A stretch of 64,000 nt of DNA from a bacterium 210820-DFI.6.37 (GTDB lineage: Bacteria > Bacillota > Clostridia > Peptostreptococcales > Anaerovoracaceae), in contig JAJCKG010000004.1 in assembly GCA_020558355.1 (NCBI GenBank), positions 62,001 through 126,000 of the forward strand, given 5' to 3'. The notes beneath the pieces are model-generated. The model was not told where the DNA came from. It did no database searches and saw nothing but the letters and a program-made list of their open reading frames with translations. Position 1 is the stretch's first letter, and the number at the start of each line of letters is the position of its first letter. A program made the position numbers and the translations under genes. Positions 26,564 to 35,954 of this stretch are shown here, in pieces.

Positions 26564-27706
26564 CTATTTACCCAGAACAGACGCGGCGATTACGATCTTC
26601 TGAACTTCGGAAGTACCTTCATAAATCTCAGTGATCTTAGCGTCTCTCATCATTCTTTCTACTGGGTAATCCTTGGTATATCCATATCCGCCGTGCAGCT
26701 GTACGCACTTAGTAGTTACATACATAGCAGTTTCAGCAGCAAACAGTTTTGCCATCGCGGATTTCGGTCCATATGCCAGGTGCTTATCTTTCATGTCAGC
26801 AGCCTGATAGATCAGGAGTCTCGCAGCTTCGATTCTTGTTGCCATTTCAGCTACATCAAATCTCAGAGCTTCCATTTCTGATAATTTTTTACCAAACTGT
26901 TTTCTTGCTTTCATATATTCAACAGTTACATCCAGAGCACCCTGCGCAATACCCAGAGCCTGGGAAGCGATACCGATACGTCCGCCGTCCAGAGTGGACA
27001 TCGCAACTTTGAAGCCTTTGCCTACTCCGCCCAGAAGTCTGTCTTTCGGAATTCTGCAGTTCTGGAAGATCAGCTCTGTTGTGGAAGACGCACAGATACC
27101 CATCTTGTCTTCTGTTTTACCGATGGAGAAGCCTTCATCTCCCTTTTCTACGATAAACGCGGAAATTCCTCTTGTTCCCTTGGACTTATCAGTCATAGCC
27201 ATTACTACAAAAGTATCAGCATATCCGCCGTTTGTAATAAATACTTTAGAGCCGTTCAGAATCCAGTCGTCACCATCCTGGACCGCTCTTGTCTGCTGTC
27301 CCGCGGCGTCTGTACCAGCGCCAGGTTCAGTCAGACCAAACGCGCCTAATTTTCTGCCGGAAAGCAGGTCAGGAAGATATTTTTTCTTCTGTTCTTCATT
27401 ACCCCAGTTGAAAATCGGCCAGCAGCACAGGGAAGTATGAGCAGAACAGATAACGCCTGTGGACGCGCATACTCTGGATAATTCTTCTACAGTGATCGCG
27501 TAAGCGATATGATCTCCGCCAGCTCCTTCATATTCTGTAGGGAACGGTACGCCTAACAGTCCGTATTTCGCCATTTTTTCTACAGTTTCAGTCGGGAATC
27601 TATGTTCCTTGTCGATATCAGCTGCCAAAGGCTCAACTTCTGTTTCAGCAAACTCTCTTACCATTTTTCTTACGAATTCTTGTTCCTTCGTGAGTTGAAA
27701 GTTCAT
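26564..27706 (-). CDS. bcd: Short-chain (butyryl-CoA) acyl-CoA dehydrogenase
   Basis: The 380-residue FAD enzyme carries the acyl-CoA dehydrogenase signatures AFGLTEPGAGTDA (about 128-140) and LHGGYGYTKDYPVERMMRDAKITEIYEGTSEVQ near the C terminus, which contains the catalytic-base Glu in YEGTSE. With the co-transcribed EtfAB it reduces crotonyl-CoA to butyryl-CoA in butyrate formation or amino-acid fermentation. The rest of the pathway (thl, crt, hbd) is not adjacent, unlike the bcs operon of Clostridium, so other acyl-CoA substrates are possible. It is the first gene of the operon, with AAGGAGG before its ATG. Confidence 0.92.
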   Translation of the reverse strand: MNFQLTKEQEFVRKMVREFAETEVEPLAADIDKEHRFPTETVEKMAKYGLLGVPFPTEYEGAGGDHIAYAITVEELSRVCASTGVICSAHTSLCCWPIFNWGNEEQKKKYLPDLLSGRKLGAFGLTEPGAGTDAAGQQTRAVQDGDDWILNGSKVFITNGGYADTFVVMAMTDKSKGTRGISAFIVEKGDEGFSIGKTEDKMGICASSTTELIFQNCRIPKDRLLGGVGKGFKVAMSTLDGGRIGIASQALGIAQGALDVTVEYMKARKQFGKKLSEMEALRFDVAEMATRIEAARLLIYQAADMKDKHLAYGPKSAMAKLFAAETAMYVTTKCVQLHGGYGYTKDYPVERMMRDAKITEIYEGTSEVQKIVIAASVLGK

Positions 27707-27748
27707 GTAAATGCCTCCTTAAATTATTAATAACGGTAGGTTTTTTGT

Positions 27749-27800
27749 CTATTAAAATTGTCCGCGTTTTTTAATAGCCAACTTCGTTACAAAAGTAACG
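27749..27800. promoter_or_regulatory. Two dyads in the bcd leader
   Basis: CTATTAAAA (27749-27757) and TTTTAATAG (27769-27777) form one inverted repeat; CGTTACAAAAGTAACG (27785-27800) is a second, perfect one with 6-bp arms. They lie 43-94 bp upstream of bcd. The second looks like a repressor operator. Neither matches the Rex site TTGTTAA-N4-TTAACAA. The remaining sequence to 27961 is AT-rich with no gene. Confidence 0.45.
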
Positions 27801-27961
27801 ACCATACACTCTTATTGAACCATATTACTTGGATTATTGCAAGCAGTTTTTGCGCTTTCCCAAAAATATTTCCATAATCGCAAAATATTCATTTTTTTTC
27901 GACTTTTCTTTTCGTTTTTCAGGAGTTTTATGGTGAAATAAATCCCGTTTCATGTCATATA

Positions 27962-29911
27962 TCAAAAGCTCTCTTTAAGCTGGCCGGTTCGGTAAGCTTC
28001 CACCAGCGCTTTTAACTCTTCTACTTCCTGCTCCAGCTCTTTTCCCTGGTCCGTATCCCGCACCATCATTCGTTTTGGAAGTGTCTCTACAGTTGTAATC
28101 TTCGGAGTATGGAAAACCTGTGTCCCATCCTCCTGCAGCGGCTCATAAGGCTTATGCTCGGAAAGAGCCATAAATCTGGAATTGAAGATGAAGGTATAGC
28201 CGGCGATACCGGTCTGCTTCTGGTACGCCTTTGAGATTCCTCCATCGATCACGATCAATTTTCCTCCGCCCTTTACCGGACTTTCCCCGTCCTTAATCTT
28301 GACCGGGACATGTCCGTTGAGAATATGGGCCGTTTTTGGCTCCAGCCCGAATTCTCTCAGTATTTTTTCGCAGATCGCTTTATCATTAATCAGCTTGTAA
28401 TACGCGCTGGCATGCTCTTTATGGGTCTTTTTATCCGCGATAAAACACCTCTCAAAGGTTGTCATCTGATCCTTACCAAAAAGAGGGGAATTATTACTGA
28501 GCCACAGATACCACATAATATCTCCGGACCGGCCGATTTCCTCCGATTCATCCGGTATAAAGTAGGCCATTCTTACCTGCTCATCCAGGTAATCCATATA
28601 ATCCTTTCCTTTTTTGGTGACTCCATTTACCGTGCATTCCTTAAACTCGCCGTCTTCTGTCATAGGGATACATCCGTGGAACAGCAGATTCCCATTAACA
28701 CATTTATACAGACTGCCGTGACTGTAGAGAAAGCGGATGTGTTTCTGGAGCTTTTCACTCTGCAGGAAGGAGGCCTCCAGCGATTGAAGGGTCTCTTTTT
28801 CTTCTTTTGTCAGCTCATATGGATGCCGCGGATCAATGGTCGGGAAATTTTTATCCCGCAGCTCGTAGGTGATCCCTTTGATTTCAATCGTTCCCTTTTC
28901 ATAATCCACCTTGTCCAGCAGCATTCGGTGCTCCAGCTTGTATTCCGGATGAGCCATGATCCTCTGGCCCTCCACTTTGAACTGGCAAATAGCGATGGCT
29001 TTGTTCATTTTAGCCGCCAGCTCCGGATCTACCGGGTCGTATTTGTTTTCATCCAGAATCTTCGGCCGGAAGAACTCACACGGGTCATCCGCGTAAACCG
29101 TAGACGCCAGTACCGCCAGCGGTCTCAGATTGATTCCATAGCCGATCTCCATCATATCAAAATTATTGTAGCTGATATTCATCCGCAATACATTTGTGAT
29201 GCAGGCCCAATTGCCTGTAGCCGCTCCCATCCATACGATGTCGTGATTCCCCCACTGAAAATCCACATCATGGTAGTCTACGAGAAAATCCATAATGGTA
29301 TCTGGGTGAGCTCCTCTGTCCCAGATATCGCCGATGATATGAAGCCGGTCTACCGCCAGGTCGCTGATCAGGTTTGCCAGCTTTATAATAAATTCTTCAG
29401 CAATTCCGCACGCTACAATGGAATTGATAATCTCGCTGTAGTAATGAGACTTATTCGCTTCATCATCCGCGTGAAGCAGTTCATCCATACTGTAAACAAA
29501 ATATTTGGGAAGCCTTTTGCGGACTTTGGAGCGCGTATATTTCGTAGAAACAGATTTACAGATCTCCACCAGCTGATAGATGGCCTGTTTGCACCACTGG
29601 TCAAAATCCGCCTCTGACACCTTTCTCCGCTTCAGTTCCGCCTCCGCGTTGTAGACAAGAGCCGCCAGCGCGTCCCGTTCATCGTGGGAAAGATCCGGCC
29701 CGAAAATTTCCTCTACTTTTGTATGGATCACACCGGAAGCGCTCTTCAGCATGTGAATAAAAGCTTCATGCTCTCCGTGCAGATCGCTGAGGAAGTATTC
29801 TGTACCTTTGGGCAGCGCAAGAATGGCGCTCAAATTAATGATTTCGGCAGACGCCGCGTGGATGTTGGGGTAATCCTTTGACAGATGCCGCAGAAATTGT
29901 TCATTTATCAT
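27962..29911 (-). CDS. fbp: Fructose-1,6-bisphosphatase, class III
   Basis: This 649-residue protein is the Firmicutes-type gluconeogenic fructose-1,6-bisphosphatase. Metallophosphoesterase motifs are present: LSDLHGEHEAF, HIIGDIWDRGAHPD and FQWGNHDIVWMGA, then NGHVPVK and GGISKAYQKQTGIAGYTF near the C terminus. It converts fructose-1,6-bisphosphate to fructose-6-phosphate. The start at 29911 is preferred because GAAGGGA lies at good spacing, whereas the in-frame ATG at 29947 has none. The gene is monocistronic. Class III enzymes are usually about 640-670 residues, so the length is normal. Confidence 0.94.
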   Translation of the reverse strand: MINEQFLRHLSKDYPNIHAASAEIINLSAILALPKGTEYFLSDLHGEHEAFIHMLKSASGVIHTKVEEIFGPDLSHDERDALAALVYNAEAELKRRKVSEADFDQWCKQAIYQLVEICKSVSTKYTRSKVRKRLPKYFVYSMDELLHADDEANKSHYYSEIINSIVACGIAEEFIIKLANLISDLAVDRLHIIGDIWDRGAHPDTIMDFLVDYHDVDFQWGNHDIVWMGAATGNWACITNVLRMNISYNNFDMMEIGYGINLRPLAVLASTVYADDPCEFFRPKILDENKYDPVDPELAAKMNKAIAICQFKVEGQRIMAHPEYKLEHRMLLDKVDYEKGTIEIKGITYELRDKNFPTIDPRHPYELTKEEKETLQSLEASFLQSEKLQKHIRFLYSHGSLYKCVNGNLLFHGCIPMTEDGEFKECTVNGVTKKGKDYMDYLDEQVRMAYFIPDESEEIGRSGDIMWYLWLSNNSPLFGKDQMTTFERCFIADKKTHKEHASAYYKLINDKAICEKILREFGLEPKTAHILNGHVPVKIKDGESPVKGGGKLIVIDGGISKAYQKQTGIAGYTFIFNSRFMALSEHKPYEPLQEDGTQVFHTPKITTVETLPKRMMVRDTDQGKELEQEVEELKALVEAYRTGQLKESF

Positions 29912-30149
29912 ATTTGATTCCCTTCTGTTCTTCTCATATATAATCAAAACTCTCGGATCCGGCTCTCATAATTTGAATGAAAGCCCAAATCTATTGTACC
30001 CTACCGGGTTTTGTCCTGTCAATTTGTGTTTTGACAAAGCCTGCGCAAATAAATGAAAAAGCGCGCGCAAACCGGCATATAAATCCTTTGCGCGCGCATT
30101 TTATCGTTTCTATTTTACACAGTTACACACAAGTTATACGCTTCGCTCC

Positions 30150-32780
30150 CTATCCATTATGGCGAAGCCGCTGTATTACGCTTTCCGATACGGTCTTCCT
30201 GTAAGTCACCACCGGCAGCAGGACGCAAAACGCGAACATCAGACCCAGAGCGGCGCGCATAACGCTTCCCGGATACAGAAATAAAAAGTAAGCCTTTTCC
30301 TGTTTCATATAGGAACCCAGCATTACCAGAATCCCGCTTCCAACAGTAAGCACCAGCAAGGACACGATTCCCGCGTAATAAAAGCCTTCCGTCAGCAGCA
30401 TATTCCGAAGCTGCCTCCTGGTCATTCCAATGGCCTCCATAACGGCAAATTCCTTTTTCCTCGCGGCCAGGCTCGCGGCAATTACATTAAAGTAATTCAT
30501 AACTCCCATTAAAAGCAGCAGGCCGACAATGCTGTACATGACGATCCGCATAGAAAGAATATAGCTTTGCGCGTCCGCAAGGTCATCGGATTTTATTCCC
30601 AGATAAAATACATATTCCGGATTCAGAACTTCATCTTCATCGAAGGTCTCCTTCAGCTCCCGCGTTCTGACCTGAATCAACCCTCGGATCCGCTCCTTCA
30701 GTTCCGTCTCACAATTCGGATCCACATCCGTCTCGATATAATTGACCTTTTTCTCTAACCCCAGGTTTTCAAAGGCCTTTTCACTGACGATCAGCCCCGG
30801 CTCAGCCTTCGACCTCATGGGAAGATGGATAACATCCGGCAGATTTTTCGCGTAGCTGTCCAAATATCCTGCCAGCTTCAACTGACCCAGCTCTTTGCCG
30901 GAAAGATCTTTTGCCACTATATCGCTGCCCTTCACCTGCTCCGCCGCTTCCCGCGTTTGCTTTGAAAGCTCGTGAAAATGCAGATTGAGCGCTCCGGTAC
31001 CGTTCCGTATACAATCAAAATCTATATCGAGACCGTTTTCTTCGGCATAGCGTTCCAGTTGATCGATCCCCTCTTCATCGATAGTCGCGATGGCTCCCAT
31101 AAACTGTTCTTTTTTGTACTGAATTTTCTCTTTTTCCTCTTCATTCCTGGCAAGTCCGTCCCACAGCCTGTTTGCCTTCAAAAGAGGCTCCCAGGCCGGA
31201 TCATTATAGTCAAAGGACACATAGGAAGCATAGGTTTCCCTGTAAGCCTGGATTCCATCCAGTTTTTTTATCGCTTCCGCCAGACCGTCCGGGTCAGCGG
31301 CCTGGCGAAATGACCGCAGCTGGTCCGATGATAGGGTTCCCCCAATACTTACTCTTTCATCATAGGAAATGACAAAATCATGCCCCGCTTCGATCTCATT
31401 GGTCGTATCCAGTCCCCGGACAATAACGGTTACCCCAAGGGCCAGGGTGATTCCCAAAAATAAGGAGCCCAGGGTGAGAAAGGCTTTCCTTCGGTTGGCA
31501 AAGACGTTTCTCCACGCAAACCGCCAGATTCTGCTTCCATTTTCGCCGCTCCGCTTTTTACGCTTTGCGTTCCCCGCCGCGTCCGTATAGCGGAACGCTT
31601 CTACAGCGGATACGCGGCTGACCCTTCTCAGCGCTTCCAAGGTACTTGCAATTGTAACCAGAAGCGAGAACAGGACCGCGAGGATCAGAAACGCCGGATG
31701 AAAGCTCATCATCGCGGAAGCTTCCCCATAATTTCCAAGATACATGTTTTCTAGTAGCTTTGGAAGCAGCAGCAAGACAGTCCCCGTCCCCAAGACCGCT
31801 CCGGACAAGCTCCCCACCAGTGCGATTTTTCCGGTTTGCTTCAGTATGATCTTCCGGATCTGACGCCTGGTCGTTCCCAACGTTTTTAACAGCCCATAAT
31901 AACGGATATCTCTGTTCAGAGAAACGCTCATCACATTGCTGATCAGAAGCCAGGCGCACAGCAGGATCAAAGCGAGACAGACAGCTCCCACCTGGTAGCT
32001 TCCCGCAATATTGTACATAACATAATAATTAACCCCTTCGCCGCCCAGGTACTGCTGCGCCTCATCGAGGGTCTTTACATCTTCGTACAGTTTTTCTTCC
32101 ACATACTCTCCAGACATGGGATCCGACTGTTTTATCAGCAAAAGAGAGCATAGGTCTCTGTCCAGAGAGGGAAAGGATTCCAACACATCTACTGAAAAAA
32201 AGGCGGATTGCGGACCCTCCGATTTGTACCCGGTGTATACGCCGCTGAGCGTAAGCTTCCTGTTCTGGCTGCCGCCGCTTTCTACTTCCAGTGAAACCGG
32301 CACCTTCTGCCCGATCCGGGGATTATCGATTCCCAGAATCCGCAGCGTCTCCCTGGACAGCATCACCTCGTCTTCTCCCTTTGGGAAATTCCCCTCAATA
32401 TCCGTAAAGGCAGGCGCGTACATTTCTTTATAGGCAGCTTCGTCCATAGCGCTGCAGGAAGCGATGGTATATCCATCCTGTAAAAGGACGCCGAAATTCC
32501 ATTCCAGCTCTGCCTCTTTTATATAGGAAAGGCCGCTAATTTCTTTTATCTGCTCACTGGATGGGTTTTCAATATAAGTACTGATTACGGATCCGCTGCT
32601 CCTTGCCGACATGAGATATTCTGCGTCGTATCTGCCCGCAATCATGCTGAAGGCGGAAAAAATCAGCATCACTACCAGACAGATCGCCCCAATCATAAGC
32701 CAGTTTCGGCTCTTACTGCCGCGATAGCTGACTTTTGCCAGTTTTTTCAGAATCGCTCTGTTATTATTCCTCAATTTCAT
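30150..32780 (-). CDS. ABC transporter permease with two FtsX domains
   Basis: The 876-residue membrane protein has one N-terminal helix (about 25-50), a large external domain, three helices with an FtsX core (about 270-400), a second external region (about 440-740) and a final FtsX core of three helices (about 755-865). Such permeases work with the adjacent ATPase in MacB-like mechanotransmission or antimicrobial-peptide sensing and removal rather than classic import. It is 10 bp downstream of the ATPase gene and follows a two-component system, the usual module for resistance to cell-envelope-active compounds. Substrate unknown. Confidence 0.88.
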   Translation of the reverse strand: MKLRNNNRAILKKLAKVSYRGSKSRNWLMIGAICLVVMLIFSAFSMIAGRYDAEYLMSARSSGSVISTYIENPSSEQIKEISGLSYIKEAELEWNFGVLLQDGYTIASCSAMDEAAYKEMYAPAFTDIEGNFPKGEDEVMLSRETLRILGIDNPRIGQKVPVSLEVESGGSQNRKLTLSGVYTGYKSEGPQSAFFSVDVLESFPSLDRDLCSLLLIKQSDPMSGEYVEEKLYEDVKTLDEAQQYLGGEGVNYYVMYNIAGSYQVGAVCLALILLCAWLLISNVMSVSLNRDIRYYGLLKTLGTTRRQIRKIILKQTGKIALVGSLSGAVLGTGTVLLLLPKLLENMYLGNYGEASAMMSFHPAFLILAVLFSLLVTIASTLEALRRVSRVSAVEAFRYTDAAGNAKRKKRSGENGSRIWRFAWRNVFANRRKAFLTLGSLFLGITLALGVTVIVRGLDTTNEIEAGHDFVISYDERVSIGGTLSSDQLRSFRQAADPDGLAEAIKKLDGIQAYRETYASYVSFDYNDPAWEPLLKANRLWDGLARNEEEKEKIQYKKEQFMGAIATIDEEGIDQLERYAEENGLDIDFDCIRNGTGALNLHFHELSKQTREAAEQVKGSDIVAKDLSGKELGQLKLAGYLDSYAKNLPDVIHLPMRSKAEPGLIVSEKAFENLGLEKKVNYIETDVDPNCETELKERIRGLIQVRTRELKETFDEDEVLNPEYVFYLGIKSDDLADAQSYILSMRIVMYSIVGLLLLMGVMNYFNVIAASLAARKKEFAVMEAIGMTRRQLRNMLLTEGFYYAGIVSLLVLTVGSGILVMLGSYMKQEKAYFLFLYPGSVMRAALGLMFAFCVLLPVVTYRKTVSESVIQRLRHNG

Positions 32781-32790
32781 TGGGTCTCAC

Positions 32791-33453
32791 CTAACAGAGC
32801 CTTCCATCTTCAATGCGGATAATCCGATCCGCAATCTGCGCTACTTCTTCATCATGGGTGACAATGGCCACGGTTTGATTAAAGGTACGGGCTGTCATTT
32901 TAAGCAGGCTGATAACTTCCAGCCCCGTTTTGGAATCGAGGTTTCCTGTGGGCTCGTCCGCCAAAATAACCGCGGGCTTTGCGGACATGGCCCTTGCGAT
33001 GCCGACTCTCTGCTGCTCTCCACCTGAAAGGGTGTCCGGCATGTTCCAGATCCGATCCTCGATCTTCAGCCTTCGGATGATCTCCGTAAGATAGGGCTTA
33101 TCGATCTCCGCTCCATCCAGGTGAAGGGGAAGCAGAATATTTTCATAAGCGTTGATCAGAGGAAGAAGGTTATAATTCTGAAAGACAAACCCGATATTCC
33201 GCCTTCTGAATATGGTGAGCGCTTCCTCCTTCATATCCCGCAGCCGGTTTCCCCGCACGATCACTTCCCCTTCCGTAGGGTAATCCAGTCCTCCAAGCAT
33301 ATTCAAAAGCGTGCTTTTCCCGCTTCCTGACGTGCCTACAATCGCGACGATCTCTCCCTCCTCGATGGAAAGATCAACGCCGTCCAGCGCCCGCACCTGC
33401 CTGTGGCCGCTTCCGTAATATTTTTTCAGATTTTCCGCTTTTAAAAGTTCCAT
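32791..33453 (-). CDS. ABC transporter ATP-binding protein (LolD/MacB type)
   Basis: The 220-residue ATPase has Walker A GTSGSGKST, signature LSGGEQQRVGIARA, Walker B VILADEPTG and the H-loop VTHDEE, all intact. The NLDSKTG stretch after Walker B is typical of the family pairing with FtsX permeases. It is co-transcribed with the permease gene at 30150-32780. The gene is preceded by a TATAAT at 33483-33488 (minus strand) without a clear -35, suiting activation by the adjacent response regulator. Confidence 0.94.
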   Translation of the reverse strand: MELLKAENLKKYYGSGHRQVRALDGVDLSIEEGEIVAIVGTSGSGKSTLLNMLGGLDYPTEGEVIVRGNRLRDMKEEALTIFRRRNIGFVFQNYNLLPLINAYENILLPLHLDGAEIDKPYLTEIIRRLKIEDRIWNMPDTLSGGEQQRVGIARAMSAKPAVILADEPTGNLDSKTGLEVISLLKMTARTFNQTVAIVTHDEEVAQIADRIIRIEDGRLC

Positions 33454-33551
33454 TTGCCGCCTCCTTTTTCGGTTCTGCTTTCATTATAGAAGGCATTTAT
33501 TACATACTGATAACAAAACAGGTTTTTTCTTAAATCCCCGCGCTCCGCCTT

Positions 33552-34475
33552 TTATGGCTCCCGGTTGAGGAAGATAAAAAAAGAAGTCCCCTGCTCTTCT
33601 CTTCTGACTTTTATAAAACCATTATGGGCGTTGACAATCTCTTTTGTAATGTAAAGCCCAAGTCCAAAGCCTTCCTGTCCGGACAGGTTCTTTCCCCGGT
33701 AAAACCGCCTGAAAATATCGTGTTCCTCCTGCTTTTCAATGCCGATGCCCCAGTCCCTGATATGAATCTTCAGGAACATTTCATTTTGAGACGCCCGCGC
33801 CTGTATCCGCGCCCCGGCTTTGGAATACTTTACACTGTTGTCCAGCAGGTTATATATGGCCTCGCCGAGCCAGTTTTGATCGTGCGGGACACAGATGGGC
33901 GCCTGCTTTTCTATGATAATAGCGATGGATTTCTCCCTTGCCTTTTTCTCTGCCCTCGCGGCCGCGCTTTCGATGGTTTCATAAATATCCCGCCGTTTTT
34001 TTCTGAGCTGTATCACCTTTGTTTCCAGTCTGGACATCTTGATAAAGCTTTCGATTAAAAAGCTGAGCTGCTTTTCAGCCGCCTCCGCGGCCGCAATATA
34101 ATGGGCTCTTTCTTCCGGCTCCAGGGAGCCCTCCTTCAGCAGCTCCAGATAAGCCTCCATATTGGCAAGCGGCATCCTCAGCTGGTGCGCGATCTCCAAA
34201 ATTAATCCTCTTATCGCGTCCCGGTCCTTGTCCGCTTTTTCATTGACCGCATCCATCTGTCCTTTCAGACGAACAATCTGATGCTGTATTTTGGATAGAA
34301 GGAGATCCTCTGTTTCGGAAGTAACGCCCGGGTTTCTTCCGGAAATCACTCTGCTGAGCATTACGCTTACAGCTTCCAGCTCTCTTTCAAAGGTTCGTCT
34401 CAGTCTCCAAAGAAAAAAGCAAAAACAGGCGGCGGCAAGCAAAAGTCCTACGAAAAACCAGATCCATCGTTCCAT
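33552..34475 (-). CDS. Sensor histidine kinase
   Basis: This 307-residue kinase has a single N-terminal membrane helix (about 5-23) with almost no external part, a dimerisation domain with H97 in AHQLRMP, and a catalytic domain with N, G1 (DWGIGI) and G2 (GFGLGLYI) boxes. Kinases with so little external sequence often sense through a partner ABC permease, and the transporter genes lie directly downstream. It begins 3 bp after the response regulator gene. Confidence 0.9.
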   Translation of the reverse strand: MERWIWFFVGLLLAAACFCFFLWRLRRTFERELEAVSVMLSRVISGRNPGVTSETEDLLLSKIQHQIVRLKGQMDAVNEKADKDRDAIRGLILEIAHQLRMPLANMEAYLELLKEGSLEPEERAHYIAAAEAAEKQLSFLIESFIKMSRLETKVIQLRKKRRDIYETIESAAARAEKKAREKSIAIIIEKQAPICVPHDQNWLGEAIYNLLDNSVKYSKAGARIQARASQNEMFLKIHIRDWGIGIEKQEEHDIFRRFYRGKNLSGQEGFGLGLYITKEIVNAHNGFIKVRREEQGTSFFIFLNREP

Positions 34476-34478
34476 TGT

Positions 34479-35147
34479 CTACTCTCCAAATTTGTATCCC
34501 ATACCGAATATGTTATTGATAAACATCGGATTCGAAACATCCGGCTCGATTTTCTTCCGCAGCCGGTTTATCGTAACATTTACGGTATTTTCCTCTACGA
34601 ACATTCCCTTTGAGTCCCATACCTCCCGGAGAAGCGTCTCCTTTGATAAGATTTGCCCCTTATTTTTCGCCAGAAACTCCAGCAGCTCAAATTCTCTGGC
34701 ACTGAGCCGTATCTCCCGCCGCTTGTAGCTGACGGTTCTTTTTTCACAGTCGATCAGCAGATCTTTGTAGAGAATGGCGCTTTTCCCGCTGCTGTGCCGC
34801 TTTAATACAGCCTCCACCTTTTTCTTCAACACACGGATCGGAAAGGGCTTGACCACATAATCATCACAGCCATTGTCATAAGCCCGTATCATGTCGGCCT
34901 CTTCATCCCGGGCGGTAAGAAAGATAACCGGAATATCGCTGATCCCTTTTATGTACCTGCACACATCGATCCCCGTTCCATCCGGAAGCCCCAGGTCCAG
35001 AATCACCAAATCCGGATAGCTGGCCGCGATGGATTTTCCGTCATCCGCGGAGAATCCGCTTTCCACTGTGTATCCTTCTTTTTTCAGAGAAATACAGAGC
35101 GCTTCATTATACAATTTATCATCTTCAATTACGGCGATTTTCGTCAT
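34479..35147 (-). CDS. OmpR/PhoB-family response regulator
   Basis: The 222-residue protein has a receiver domain with phosphoacceptor D51 (VILDLGLPDG) and K in VVKPF, followed by a winged-helix domain with the VNVTINRLRKKIE recognition region. The start at 35147 has AAGGAGAG at proper spacing; an upstream in-frame ATG at 35186 has none. It likely controls the downstream ABC genes and, judged from direct repeats just upstream, itself. Confidence 0.92.
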   Translation of the reverse strand: MTKIAVIEDDKLYNEALCISLKKEGYTVESGFSADDGKSIAASYPDLVILDLGLPDGTGIDVCRYIKGISDIPVIFLTARDEEADMIRAYDNGCDDYVVKPFPIRVLKKKVEAVLKRHSSGKSAILYKDLLIDCEKRTVSYKRREIRLSAREFELLEFLAKNKGQILSKETLLREVWDSKGMFVEENTVNVTINRLRKKIEPDVSNPMFINNIFGMGYKFGE

Positions 35148-35170
35148 AGTCTCTCTCCTTATGTTTTCTC

Positions 35171-35209
35171 CCTTTATATTACACACAAAAACTTACAGAT
35201 TTATTACAG
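35171..35209 (-). promoter_or_regulatory. Promoter with PhoB-type direct repeat before the response regulator
   Basis: TTACAG occurs at 35193-35198 and 35204-35209, 11 bp apart (one helical turn), and a TAATATAAAG -10-like stretch lies at about 35171-35180 on the minus strand. Direct repeats at one-turn spacing near -35 are typical OmpR/PhoB-class sites. Confidence 0.45.
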
Positions 35210-35954
35210 ATTCCGCGGCTATCCGCCTTGAAACATTCAGCTTTTCTTTATACTTATATTTTTTACACATAAAATACCTCCAGCGTAGATTCTGTTTTTT
35301 TGCCTTATCTACTTTGGAGGTTTATCACTTCTGATGAACCGGCGAGAAAGCTTCCCAGTCAGGCCTTTTCCGATGCGGAGAAAAAGAGGAGTGAGAAGCT
35401 ATTAGCACAGTATTATTTCCGCTCCGAATGAGCTACTGTCCTCTTTTTCCTGCCAAAAAGACACGGATATAAATAAAAGGGAATACCAAATTAACGGCAT
35501 TCCCTATTTTTTACAATTTTTATGTTACTTATCCGCTACATATTCTATTCACACGATTATTGTAACAGGCTTACCGAGATGGTATATCTGCTATGTAACG
35601 AATGAATTTCATAGTAAAATCGGCGGCTGTAATAGCTGCCGATAAAAAACAAAAAACTTACATACTTTACTTGACAAACCCCAGTGGGCTACTTTTACGC
35701 CCATTTTTACAAAAATTCTCTTTATAGCCGGCCCTGTAGCGAATGTATGCGGCTATTACTTCCCTACAAGAACTGCTCATCACAGATTTTTCAATCTGCG
35801 TGAGCAGCTTTTTTTACGACTTCTCATCCACCTTAAATCTTAACTAGCCGTAGCAATATAATGGTGTAAATTTTCTGGACACTACCACAGGACCGTAAAT
35901 AATCAATGCGGGATATGAGCGATACAATTATCTATACTAATTTTCCTATAATAC
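35210..35954. other. 745-bp gene-poor region with several hairpins
   Basis: I see no credible gene. It holds at least four stem-loops: 35381-35448 (AAAAAGAGGA / TCCTCTTTTT, with a further CAGTA/TACTG pairing and a 17-nt bulge on one arm), about 35477-35513 (GGGAAT / ATTCCC followed by a T-run), 35619-35643 (ATCGGC / GCCGAT) and 35773-35816. Transcripts ending at the T-runs would read rightward. Base composition turns AT-rich here and stays so to about 39,965. Confidence 0.5.
35773..35816 (+). terminator. Strong rightward terminator-like hairpin
   Basis: CTGCTCATCACAGATT pairs with AATCTGCGTGAGCAG (one mismatch) around a T/C loop and is followed by CTTTTTTTA. No gene precedes it on the plus strand, which hints at an unannotated small RNA upstream. 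Confidence 0.6.

Noticed and set aside
27707..27961. Rex operator in front of bcd
   Set aside because: The dyads present are CGTTAC-N4-GTAACG and CTATTAAAA/TTTTAATAG; neither fits TTGTTAA-N4-TTAACAA.
28310..29617. 435-codon open frame on the plus strand
   Set aside because: It lies fully opposite the intact fbp gene, has no ribosome site and its composition is that of an antisense shadow.
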